Positions 8,902 to 16,562 of a DNA stretch of 64,000 nucleotides are shown one piece after another (the first letter of the stretch is position 1; each line of letters opens with the position of its first letter). Under the pieces are notes generated by a model. The model was given only the letters and a program-made list of their open reading frames with translations. It searched no databases and was not told the DNA's origin. The position numbers and the translations under genes were made by a program. Location: assembly GCF_900188175.1 (NCBI RefSeq), contig NZ_FZOQ01000011.1, forward strand, positions 62,001 through 126,000, given 5' to 3'. The DNA comes from Pontibacter ummariensis (lineage in GTDB: Bacteria > Bacteroidota > Bacteroidia > Cytophagales > Hymenobacteraceae).

Positions 8902-10146
8902 TCACTTGAGTTTTAGTTTCTTCTGGTGCTCGTAGTCCTGCAGGGATGAGATCACGACCACATCGCCTGCCTGTACACCATCCTCCAGTTCCACAAAGTC
9001 GGCACTGCTTATTCCGATGCGGGCCGGAGTGCGCACCAGTTCGTCCTCGCGCAGCACAAACACTTGGTTGGAGGAGGTGCTGTTGAAGTAGGGGCCGTTT
9101 TTCACGCGAAGGGTGTTCGGCTTAGTGGCGGTGGTGAGGTAAACATCCACGCGCAGGTTAGGCCGCAGTGCCTTATGCGCCTTTTCCGCTAGCGCTATAA
9201 AAAAAGTGACGGTGCCGTTTGTAACAGTGGGCTCGATGGTAGAAACTATCCCCTTCAAGTCTGTCTCGTTTACCCGCACAATGGCCTCGGCACCAGTCTG
9301 CAGTTGCTCTGCATAGGTGTCAGAGATAGTGGCCTGTACTTTAAAGCTACTTAGATCGGCCAGGCGGGCTATTACCTCTCCTGCGCTTACGTTACTCCCG
9401 ACCTCATTTTTCACCCAAGTAACCACGCCGTCCTGTGAGGCCCTTACTTCCGCCTGCCGCATCTTGCGCTCCAGTTCTTCCAGCGATCGCCCGTTCATGG
9501 CCAAGGTATACCCCAGTTCCTGCTCATCCGCTTTCAGCAGCGCACGTTCACTCTTTATGCCCCGCTCCAGATGGGCTAACTCCTGCTCTGCTATTTTGAG
9601 ATTCAGCTCTGCCTGCTTTACCTGCTCTTTTGTGCCTCCGCCTATTTTGAGCAGGTACTGCTCGTCCTCCAACCGCGCTTGCAGGCTTTTCACGTTCATG
9701 CGCTTAATGGCCAGTTGCGATTCCAGGTTGTTCAGCTTTTTCTCCAACTCCAGCCGCAGTTGTACGCTCTTGTGCTGGTTTAGCTCTTGCTCGTCCTTCA
9801 GCTTTTCGTAGGCAAGCTGTGTAAAGGAGCGGTCTAGCAGGAGAATCTGTTCGCCCTGTTGTACTTGCTCGCCAGAGCTGCGTATTACCTGCTCGATGCG
9901 CGCCTGAATGGGGCTGGTAAGGACTAGCTCATGCTCGGGCACCACAACACCAGAGGCGCTTAGCGTTGCCTTCACTGGACCTTGCTCCACAGTTGCCAGG
10001 CGAATGCTGCTTCTCTCGATGCCCGGGGTGATCAGGCTCCGAAATCCGAAAAAAGCAGCCAGCGCCCCGGCGATGACTATTCCTAACTGCCAAAGGCGCT
10101 TCTGCCTGTTAGCTTGCTTTGTTGCGACTGAAAGTTCACGATCCAT
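8902..10146 (-). CDS. Periplasmic adaptor (HlyD/MacA-like membrane fusion protein)
   Basis: A 414-residue adaptor and first gene of the export operon. It has an N-terminal membrane anchor (about 17-38), a split lipoyl domain (ASGVVVPEHELVL near 65 and SQDGVVTWVKNEVGSNVSAG near 238), a long coiled-coil hairpin (about 115-235, rich in Glu/Leu/Lys) and C-terminal beta-barrel and membrane-proximal domains. The long hairpin fits docking to TolC. The start codon lies about 30 bp downstream of a sigma-54-like site. Confidence 0.9.
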   Translation of the reverse strand: MDRELSVATKQANRQKRLWQLGIVIAGALAAFFGFRSLITPGIERSSIRLATVEQGPVKATLSASGVVVPEHELVLTSPIQARIEQVIRSSGEQVQQGEQILLLDRSFTQLAYEKLKDEQELNQHKSVQLRLELEKKLNNLESQLAIKRMNVKSLQARLEDEQYLLKIGGGTKEQVKQAELNLKIAEQELAHLERGIKSERALLKADEQELGYTLAMNGRSLEELERKMRQAEVRASQDGVVTWVKNEVGSNVSAGEVIARLADLSSFKVQATISDTYAEQLQTGAEAIVRVNETDLKGIVSTIEPTVTNGTVTFFIALAEKAHKALRPNLRVDVYLTTATKPNTLRVKNGPYFNSTSSNQVFVLREDELVRTPARIGISSADFVELEDGVQAGDVVVISSLQDYEHQKKLKLK

Positions 10147-10176
10147 AGTTTTATTTTGCTCTTACTCTGCTACTTA

Positions 10177-10192
10177 GCCAATTTGAATGCCA
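10177..10192 (-). promoter_or_regulatory. Candidate sigma-54 promoter for the export operon
   Basis: Reading the minus strand, the site is TGGCAT, five bases, TTGGC. This is close to the -24/-12 consensus TGGCAC-N5-TTGC, with one substitution in the -12 element. It ends 31 bp before the adaptor start codon, giving a short leader. The operon encodes a sigma-54 activator, which supports the call; the imperfect -12 element weakens it. Confidence 0.5.
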
Positions 10193-10208
10193 GCTATGTA
10201 TATTGTTG

Positions 10209-10304
10209 ATACACAGTTTATTATGTGTATGAAAGCCTCTTTTTATCCTTATAAAGGTGTTCAGAACTGAACAGTTTGTGCGGTTTTGAAAGGAACTTTC
10301 AAAA
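10209..10304. promoter_or_regulatory. Three perfect inverted repeats upstream of the export operon
   Basis: Three separate dyads are packed into 96 bp. ATACACA-N8-TGTGTAT is at 10209-10230, TGTTCAG-AA-CTGAACA at 10258-10273, and arms TTTTGAAAG and CTTTCAAAA with a 3-base spacer at 10284-10304. They lie 17-127 bp upstream of the sigma-54-like site, the usual zone for NtrC-type enhancer sites. The three do not share one consensus, so only one may be the regulator's site, and others may serve the divergent sugar-porter gene. The rest of the 350-bp divergent gap (10147-10496) shows nothing else clear. Confidence 0.5.
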
Positions 10305-10496
10305 GTTTTGCGCGGAGTTGTTTTAGATGAGGGCTTTTAGCTACCTCTCTCCTAGGGGGTGCTCCCGCATTAGGTTGGGATTAGTCTATATTGATTAATT
10401 TTAATATATTCAAACTTGTCACTTAGAGGGGCGCTTGCCTGTAAAGCAGAGATGTTTGCTTTCCGGTGACCTGATATCCTGTTATAACTCCCAAGC

Positions 10497-11825
10497 ATGA
10501 ATAAAAAAGTCTTTTTGTGGTCCATTGTGGTAGCCTTAGGTGGCTTCCTGTTTGGTTTTGACACGGCCGTAATCTCTGGTGCGGAGCGGGCTATACAGGA
10601 GGTCTGGGGCCTGAATGTGTTCGAACACGGCTTAACTGTTTCGATTGCCCTGTTCGGCACGGTGATTGGTGCCCTGCTCGGCGGCATTCCCTCTGATAAA
10701 CTGGGCAGGAAGAAGACTCTTTTCTGGATCGCCGTCTTCTATTTTGTTTCCGCTGTAGGGTCGGCCCTGGCTACCGGCTGGTATGCCTTTCTGTTTTTCC
10801 GCTTCTTGGGTGGACTGGGAGTAGGGGCCTCTTCTGTAACCGCACCGCTCTACATCACCGAAATCTCACCTGCCAAATCGCGGGGCAGGCTGGTGGCCTT
10901 GTTTCAGTTTAACATTGTGTTCGGAATTCTCATCGCCTTTCTGTCAAACTACCTGATCGGCGGGACCGGGGAGAATGACTGGCGCTGGATGCTGGGGACT
11001 GAGGCCTTGCCTGCCATTGGCTTTTTAATTGGGGTGCTGTTTGTGCCTGAGAGTCCGCGCTGGCTCATCCTGAAGAAGGATAGGGTACAGGAGGCCAAGG
11101 AAACCTTACAGGCGGCGAATCCTGAGGCAGATGTGGAGCAGACGGTCAGGGAAATCATTGCTTCGGCGCACGTAGATGAACGCCAACCAGCAGAAGCCTT
11201 CTTTTCGAAGCGGTACAGCCGGCCTATTACCCTGGCGGTACTTTTCGCCTTCTTTAACCAACTGTCCGGAATCAACGCCATCATTTATTATGCACCCCGC
11301 ATTTTTGAAATGACGGGTCTTGGCACCAGCTCTGCGCTTTTGTCATCGGTAGGGGTGGGGGTGGTTAACTTCCTGTTCACGCTGCTGGCCCTTAACTTTA
11401 TTGACCGCTTTGGGCGCCGTACGCTTATGTTCATCGGGTCCGTTGGGTTAATTGTTACCTTAGGCCTGGTTTCCTACGCTTTCTTCTCCCAGAACTTTAC
11501 CGGCTATAGTGTGCCTATCTACCTGTTTGTGTACATTGCTTTTTTTGCTTTTTCTCAGGGGGCTGTTATCTGGGTTTTTATCTCGGAGATCTTCCCGAAC
11601 AAGGTACGGGCGTACGGGCAGGCAACGGGTAGCTTTACGCACTGGATTTTGGCAGCTCTTGTGGCCTTTGTTTTCCCTTACATCGCCGAGACGCTCGGCG
11701 GAGGGCTTACTTTCCTTATCTTCTGTGTGATGATGATCCTGCAGTTGCTCTTTGTATGGCGTATGATGCCCGAAACAAAGGAGACCTCGCTGGAGGAGAT
11801 CGGGCAAGAGGTGGTGCATACCTAA
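10497..11825 (+). CDS. MFS sugar porter
   Basis: A 442-residue, 12-helix major facilitator of the sugar porter family (XylE/GLUT type). Visible signatures are GFLFGFDTAVISGA in helix 1, DKLGRKK between helices 2 and 3, PESPRWL before the central loop, QLSGINAIIYYAP in helix 7, DRFGRR between helices 8 and 9, and PETKETSLEEI at the end. It probably imports a monosaccharide by proton symport. It lies 160 bp upstream of a GH2 enzyme, so its substrate may be the sugar released by that enzyme. Confidence 0.9.
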   Translation: MNKKVFLWSIVVALGGFLFGFDTAVISGAERAIQEVWGLNVFEHGLTVSIALFGTVIGALLGGIPSDKLGRKKTLFWIAVFYFVSAVGSALATGWYAFLFFRFLGGLGVGASSVTAPLYITEISPAKSRGRLVALFQFNIVFGILIAFLSNYLIGGTGENDWRWMLGTEALPAIGFLIGVLFVPESPRWLILKKDRVQEAKETLQAANPEADVEQTVREIIASAHVDERQPAEAFFSKRYSRPITLAVLFAFFNQLSGINAIIYYAPRIFEMTGLGTSSALLSSVGVGVVNFLFTLLALNFIDRFGRRTLMFIGSVGLIVTLGLVSYAFFSQNFTGYSVPIYLFVYIAFFAFSQGAVIWVFISEIFPNKVRAYGQATGSFTHWILAALVAFVFPYIAETLGGGLTFLIFCVMMILQLLFVWRMMPETKETSLEEIGQEVVHT

Positions 11826-11986
11826 GACCAGCATAAACCAAAGCTTTTGTTAATGCAACACGGCAGACTTTACGCTGACCACCTTAGACTTGCCTTGGCC
11901 TTTTACAGTATAAAGCTCTACGTCTAATGTTATGAATCTTCAGCATTTAGCAGCTAAGCACAATACTCAATTTTAACCCGCTTAAC

Positions 11987-13825
11987 ATGAAAAGAAAGCT
12001 TACCCTTCTGGTTATCCTTTGCTTTAGTATATGCCGCCAACTGGCGGCACAGGATCCACTTTTAGTGAACGTGTATAACCGTGACACGAAAACGTTGAAC
12101 GGTAAGTGGCACTACATCGTGGACCCTTACGAGAATGGCTACTACGACTACCGGCAGGAGCCTTTCGATAAACAGCAGAATCCTTCGAACAACGCTTACT
12201 TCCGCAACTACAAACCAAAGGACAAGACCGAACTGGTCGAGTATGACTTTGATAAATCACCCACCCTGCTGGTGCCCGGAGACTGGAACTCCCAGGAGGA
12301 GAAGCTATTCTATTATGAGGGTACTGTCTGGTATAAGAAGTCGTTTGACTACGAGAAAGCCAAACCCAACAACAGGGTATACCTCTACTTCGACGCGGTA
12401 AACTACCAAGCTGACGTGTACCTGAACGGCGAGAAGCTGGGAACGCACAAAGGCGGCTTTACCCCATTCAACTTTGACGTGACAGGTAAGCTGAAGCCGC
12501 GCGACAACTTCGTGGTCGTGAAGGTGGATAACAAGCGGAAGCGGGAAGAGGTGCCTACCGTGAACACGGATTGGTGGAACTATGGCGGCATTACCCGCGA
12601 GGTGCGGTTAGTAGAGGTGCCGGCTTCTTTCGTGCAGGACTACTTCCTGCAACTGGACCCGAACAATACCAACGAACTGATCGGTTATGTGCAGGTAGGC
12701 GGCGAGCAACAGGCCGGGCAAAAAGTACAGGTTAACATTCCTGCACTGAAAGTGAAGCAGGAGGTGGTAACCGATGCCCGCGGTTATGCCCCCTTAGAGG
12801 TGAAAGTGCGCAAAGTAAACCTGTGGTCGCCCGAAAATCCGTACCTGTACGACGTAAACCTGCGCGTGAACGACGATGTGCTGGAAGACCAGATTGGTTT
12901 CCGCAGCATCAGAACAGAGGGCGCAGACATCCTGCTGAATAATAAGCCAGTCTTTCTGAAAGGCATCAGCATACACGAGGAAAACCCGCAGCGGGGCGGC
13001 CGGGCCTACTCAGAGGAAGACGCCCGCATCTTATTGAACTGGGCAAAGGAGCTGGGTTGTAACTTTGTACGGCTCGCGCACTACCCGCACAACGAGCACA
13101 TGGCCCGCATGGCCGATAAAATGGGGCTGATGGTATGGGAGGAGAACCCCGTGTACTGGACCATACAGTGGCAAAACGAGGATACCTACAAAACAGCGGA
13201 AAGGCAGCAGGCAGAGGTGATCACACGCGATAAGAACCGCGCCTCTGTGATCATCTGGTCCATGGCCAACGAGACGCCGGTAACTCCCGAGCGCACAGCG
13301 TTTATCCGTAACCTTATTGCGAAGACCCGCAGCATGGATCCTACCCGCCTGATCAGCGCGGCCCTCGAAAAGCACAACATCAACGCCACAACCAGTACCG
13401 TGGATGACCCACTGATTGAGGATGTGGACGTGCTGAGCTTTAACCAGTACATTGGCTGGTACGACAGGCTGCCGGATGCCCTGAGCAAGACAAGCTGGGA
13501 GATCAAGCAGAACAAACCTGTAATCGTATCGGAGTTCGGGGCGGGGGCACTTCAGGGCTTGCATGGCGATAAAATGGAGCGCTGGACGGAGGAGTACCAG
13601 GAGTACCTGTATGAGGAGACACTGGCCATGCTGCAGAAAATACCACAGCTCCGCGGCATTACCCCCTGGATCTTAGTGGACTTCCGCTCCCCACGGCGCC
13701 CCCTCCCGAACGTGCAGGATGGCTGGAACCGCAAAGGCCTCATTTCCCAGACAGGTGATAAGAAAAAGGCATTCTACGTGTTACAGGATTTCTATAAGAA
13801 CTTTAAGCTGAAGGATAAGAAGTAA
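11987..13825 (+). CDS. Exported GH2 glycosidase (beta-glucuronidase/beta-galactosidase type)
   Basis: A 612-residue retaining glycosidase with a signal peptide (about 1-21). It shows the GH2 sugar-binding jelly roll (about 30-210), the immunoglobulin-like middle domain (about 215-310) and the TIM barrel (about 310-605). The acid/base Glu is in IIWSMANE and the nucleophile Glu in VIVSEFGAG. Length and motifs fit beta-glucuronidases better than the 1000-residue LacZ group. Placement near a GH88 unsaturated-glucuronyl hydrolase supports a uronic-acid substrate, but substrate choice cannot be read from the sequence. Confidence 0.88.
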   Translation: MKRKLTLLVILCFSICRQLAAQDPLLVNVYNRDTKTLNGKWHYIVDPYENGYYDYRQEPFDKQQNPSNNAYFRNYKPKDKTELVEYDFDKSPTLLVPGDWNSQEEKLFYYEGTVWYKKSFDYEKAKPNNRVYLYFDAVNYQADVYLNGEKLGTHKGGFTPFNFDVTGKLKPRDNFVVVKVDNKRKREEVPTVNTDWWNYGGITREVRLVEVPASFVQDYFLQLDPNNTNELIGYVQVGGEQQAGQKVQVNIPALKVKQEVVTDARGYAPLEVKVRKVNLWSPENPYLYDVNLRVNDDVLEDQIGFRSIRTEGADILLNNKPVFLKGISIHEENPQRGGRAYSEEDARILLNWAKELGCNFVRLAHYPHNEHMARMADKMGLMVWEENPVYWTIQWQNEDTYKTAERQQAEVITRDKNRASVIIWSMANETPVTPERTAFIRNLIAKTRSMDPTRLISAALEKHNINATTSTVDDPLIEDVDVLSFNQYIGWYDRLPDALSKTSWEIKQNKPVIVSEFGAGALQGLHGDKMERWTEEYQEYLYEETLAMLQKIPQLRGITPWILVDFRSPRRPLPNVQDGWNRKGLISQTGDKKKAFYVLQDFYKNFKLKDKK

Positions 13826-13862
13826 GAGGGAGTAATAACATTGCTTCACTCTGCTTAATATT

Positions 13863-13895
13863 AAAGGAGCAGCCATAACAGGCTGTTCCTTTTTT
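13863..13895 (+). terminator. Intrinsic terminator after the GH2 gene
   Basis: Twelve-base arms (13863-13874 and 13881-13892, one G-T pair) with a 6-base loop, ending in a run of T residues to 13895. It is 38 bp past the GH2 stop. Confidence 0.8.
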
Positions 13896-14005
13896 AGTTT
13901 ATAAGGCAAAAATAAAATAGAAAGAAGGCATACCTTTTTAGCTATAAAAGCTTTCTAAACTTTTATAGCGGGTTCTGGTTACAACAACACTAAAAATAAA
14001 AAATT

Positions 14006-14608
14006 ATGAAAATCTTATTTGTAGGTGGGACCGGCACCATCGGGAAAAAGGTAACTGCCAAGCTGCAGGAAAAACATGAGCTAGTTTTAGCCGGGTCAAG
14101 GAGTGGAGACGTGCAGTTTGATATGACGGACTACCGTTCCATTGAGGGCATGTTCCAAAAAATCGGAAAGGTGGATGCGCTGGTTGTGGCGGCAGGCGGT
14201 GCTTACATGGGACCATTGGCGCAGCTGACCGAAGAGCACTTTTACCAGGGCATTCGCAGTAAAATGATGGGCCAGATAAACCTCGTGCTGGTAGGGCAGC
14301 ATTACCTCAACAATGGCGGCAGCATTACCCTGACCTCAGGCATTTTATCTGAAGACCCGATTGCCAATGGAACTGTACTAAGCGCAATCAATAATGCCGT
14401 GAACGGCTTTGTGGTAGGGGCAGCAGGAGAGTTGCTACAACGCGGAATTCGCATTAATGTGGTAAGCCCCGGCTTGGTGGAAGACTCGGCCGAGGCCATT
14501 GGAAGCTATTTTCCGGGACATAACCCTGTTCCCATGGACAGAGTGGTGAATGGGTACATTAAAAGCATTGAGGGGATACAAACGGGACAGGTCATTAAAG
14601 TGTATTAA
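14006..14608 (+). CDS. Short-chain dehydrogenase fold protein lacking the YxxxK pair
   Basis: A 200-residue Rossmann protein with the dinucleotide motif GGTGTIG (residues 7-13) and an SDR-like order of strands, including a serine in ITLTSG near residue 110. Where SDRs have YxASK, this protein reads LSAINNAV, so both catalytic Tyr and Lys appear to be missing. It is shorter than the usual 240-260 residues. It may still bind NAD(P) or catalyse by another route. It is a monocistronic gene ending at a strong bidirectional hairpin. Confidence 0.8.
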   Translation: MKILFVGGTGTIGKKVTAKLQEKHELVLAGSRSGDVQFDMTDYRSIEGMFQKIGKVDALVVAAGGAYMGPLAQLTEEHFYQGIRSKMMGQINLVLVGQHYLNNGGSITLTSGILSEDPIANGTVLSAINNAVNGFVVGAAGELLQRGIRINVVSPGLVEDSAEAIGSYFPGHNPVPMDRVVNGYIKSIEGIQTGQVIKVY

Positions 14609-14640
14609 GACACCTCCCCAAGGCTTTACAAGGCCTATTT

Positions 14641-14680
14641 AACAACAGCGGAGCCGGCATTTGCCGGCTCCGCTGTTGTT
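14641..14680. terminator. Bidirectional hairpin terminator between SDR and GH88 genes
   Basis: Perfect 18-base arms (14641-14658, 14663-14680) with a 4-base loop, A-rich on one side and T-rich on the other, lie directly between convergent genes. Confidence 0.9.
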
Positions 14681-15919
14681 TTAAATCTTTTCCTGTCCGG
14701 CCAGTGCTTTGTACCGCATCAGTCCTTCAATAAAATAGTAGTCGCCATAGGTGAGGGGAACGTCTACTTCGGTGCCAGCAGGCTTGTGGCCTACGCCATG
14801 CTTTAGGATAAAGCCCCCATTTGTGCCCGGAGCGGCTTTGTATTCTTCTGATGCCAGGGTTTTCAGAATGGACTCGGCTGCGGTGAAGTATGCCTTGCCT
14901 TTTGGTGCATCAACATACTGGCTTAGCTCTAGTAGGGCAGAGGCGGTAATGGCCGCAGCGGAAGCATCGCGTAGCGCATTCGGGATACCCGGAGCATTAT
15001 AGTCCCAGTAAGGTATCATGTCCTTGGGCAGGTTCGGGTGGTTCAGGATAAAGTCGGCAAGCTTCTCTGCCTGCTGCAGGTATTTCTCATCACGCGTCTC
15101 GCGGTAAACATCGGTAAAGCCATACAGCCCCCACGCCTGCCCCCTTGCCCAGGCCGACTCGTCCGCTGCTCCCTGCGCCGTTTTCTTTTCCTGTACTTCG
15201 CCGGTAACGGGGTTGTAGTTGATCACATGGTAGGTGCTGTTGTCAGGCCGGAAGTGATTTTGCAGGGTCGTGTTCGCGTGCGTTACGGCAACGTCGTAGT
15301 AGGAGGAGTCCCCCGTTTCTTTCGTGGCCCAGAATAGCAGGTCCAGGTTCATCATGTTATCAATGATCACGATGTAGTCTTCCGGGGCAGAGTCCCAGGA
15401 ACGGATAGCGCCTACCTTTGGGTCAAAGCGCGATGCGAGTGACTTGGCACTGTTGAGCAGCACCTGTCTGTACTCCGGCGAGGGCTTGATGCGGTGGGCA
15501 TTGCCGAAGCTGTCGTACATCATGAAGCCTAGGTCGTGTGTGGAAGTATTAAACTGCTCCTTCTCGAGCAAGCCCAATATACGCATCGCCTCATCGTATA
15601 GCGCCTGGTCCCCGGTTTCCTCATACAGATAAAGCAGACTACCCGGATAAAAACCGCTGGTCCACCACTCTGAGCCACTTGTTTCCAGCTCATCCTTATC
15701 TGCATGATAGGTTTTCGGGAAACGATCCTGCGTGAGACGTGCCATCAATACCTTGTACTGAGCGGCTGCGTCCACCAGGTTAGAATCCACAAATGCTGTT
15801 ACTTTCTGTGTAGGGCTAAGTGCAGTGACCTGCGTTTGTTCGCTACTGCTGCAGGCAGCAGATCCAAAGGACAGGGCGGCCAGTAAAAGGGCCTTGGCAT
15901 AAAGGACTTTTGTTTGCAT
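14681..15919 (-). CDS. GH88 unsaturated glucuronyl hydrolase, lipoprotein
   Basis: A 412-residue (alpha/alpha)6-barrel enzyme that hydrolyses unsaturated uronic-acid-terminated oligosaccharides left by polysaccharide lyases. It has a lipoprotein signal ending in a lipobox-like SFGSAAC (Cys about 23). Family motifs include SEWWTSGFYPGSLLYLYE, the first catalytic-site segment HDLGFMMYDSFGNA, the DNMMNLDLLFWA segment with the second Asp, and the C-terminal GYxYF-like YGDYYFIEGLMRYKAL. It is followed 27 bp later by the truncated BNR protein gene's end on the same strand (that gene lies upstream). Together with the GH2 enzyme it points to degradation of a glucuronate-containing glycan. Confidence 0.9.
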   Translation of the reverse strand: MQTKVLYAKALLLAALSFGSAACSSSEQTQVTALSPTQKVTAFVDSNLVDAAAQYKVLMARLTQDRFPKTYHADKDELETSGSEWWTSGFYPGSLLYLYEETGDQALYDEAMRILGLLEKEQFNTSTHDLGFMMYDSFGNAHRIKPSPEYRQVLLNSAKSLASRFDPKVGAIRSWDSAPEDYIVIIDNMMNLDLLFWATKETGDSSYYDVAVTHANTTLQNHFRPDNSTYHVINYNPVTGEVQEKKTAQGAADESAWARGQAWGLYGFTDVYRETRDEKYLQQAEKLADFILNHPNLPKDMIPYWDYNAPGIPNALRDASAAAITASALLELSQYVDAPKGKAYFTAAESILKTLASEEYKAAPGTNGGFILKHGVGHKPAGTEVDVPLTYGDYYFIEGLMRYKALAGQEKI

Positions 15920-15946
15920 ATGGTGCGATACGTTTAGTTGCTTTTC

Positions 15947-16357
15947 CTATTGTGGTGTTTGCCAGGTGGGTTTCCATTCCAGCATGCGTACCATTTCCGG
16001 TTTACTGTCGGCCAGCCCTTCCCCATCTATCATCATGCTGATGGCATTGTGTGCATCCGAGGCTGTTCTCTCTAAGGGCTGCGTTTTGCTTCCCATTTCC
16101 CCGAGCCTAGCTTTCGCTTGGCGAGCACCAGGTACTGTTCCGGGGTCGTAAAAGGCCATGTACTGGGTATTGTGGTGCGTTACTAAAGCGTTTCGCCGGA
16201 AGATAACGGCATTCACAGAGTTATTAGCCCAACCTGCAACAACCGGTATAACCTTAACCTTCTTTTTCGTGCTTTCTTGGGCAAAGGCAGCTGACAGGCA
16301 GGCAAATAAAATGACCGCAAAAAGGAGAGCGGGTAAGTGTAAACGCTTGCCTGTCAT
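15947..16357 (-). pseudogene. BNR-4-like protein with an apparent large internal deletion
   Basis: An open frame of 136 codons with a signal peptide (about 1-26). Residues 30-105 match the N terminus of the BNR_4 repeat family (seen in polysaccharide lyases and neuraminidase-like proteins): GWANNSVNAVIFRRNALVTH, AFYDP, then DAHNAISMMIDGEG. In the family the text continues with a WDHH-type segment and several hundred residues. Here it jumps to a short tail (MVRMLEWKP) that looks like a family C terminus. I infer an in-frame loss of roughly 300 codons, leaving a remnant next to an intact GH88 gene. It could also be a short genuine variant. Confidence 0.65.
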
Positions 16358-16562
16358 ACTTTAAGGGCCTGAGCTGTTTCTTAGGTCACTTTAAGATTCG
16401 TTTAAGCTGAAAAGCTGCAATAACGCTTTCAGCTCTTTCAAAAGATAGGAAATTATTTTAACATATCTTTCCCGAACTTATCGTTTTATAACCCTATGCT
16501 GCTAGCTATAAAAACGGAAACGCTTTGCCGGCTTGGCTCCCGCAGCGGAACTTAAGCGCAGT

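Noticed and set aside
10370..10687. 105-codon minus-strand frame across the sugar-porter start
   Set aside because: Antisense to helix 1 and 2 of the porter; no family resemblance.
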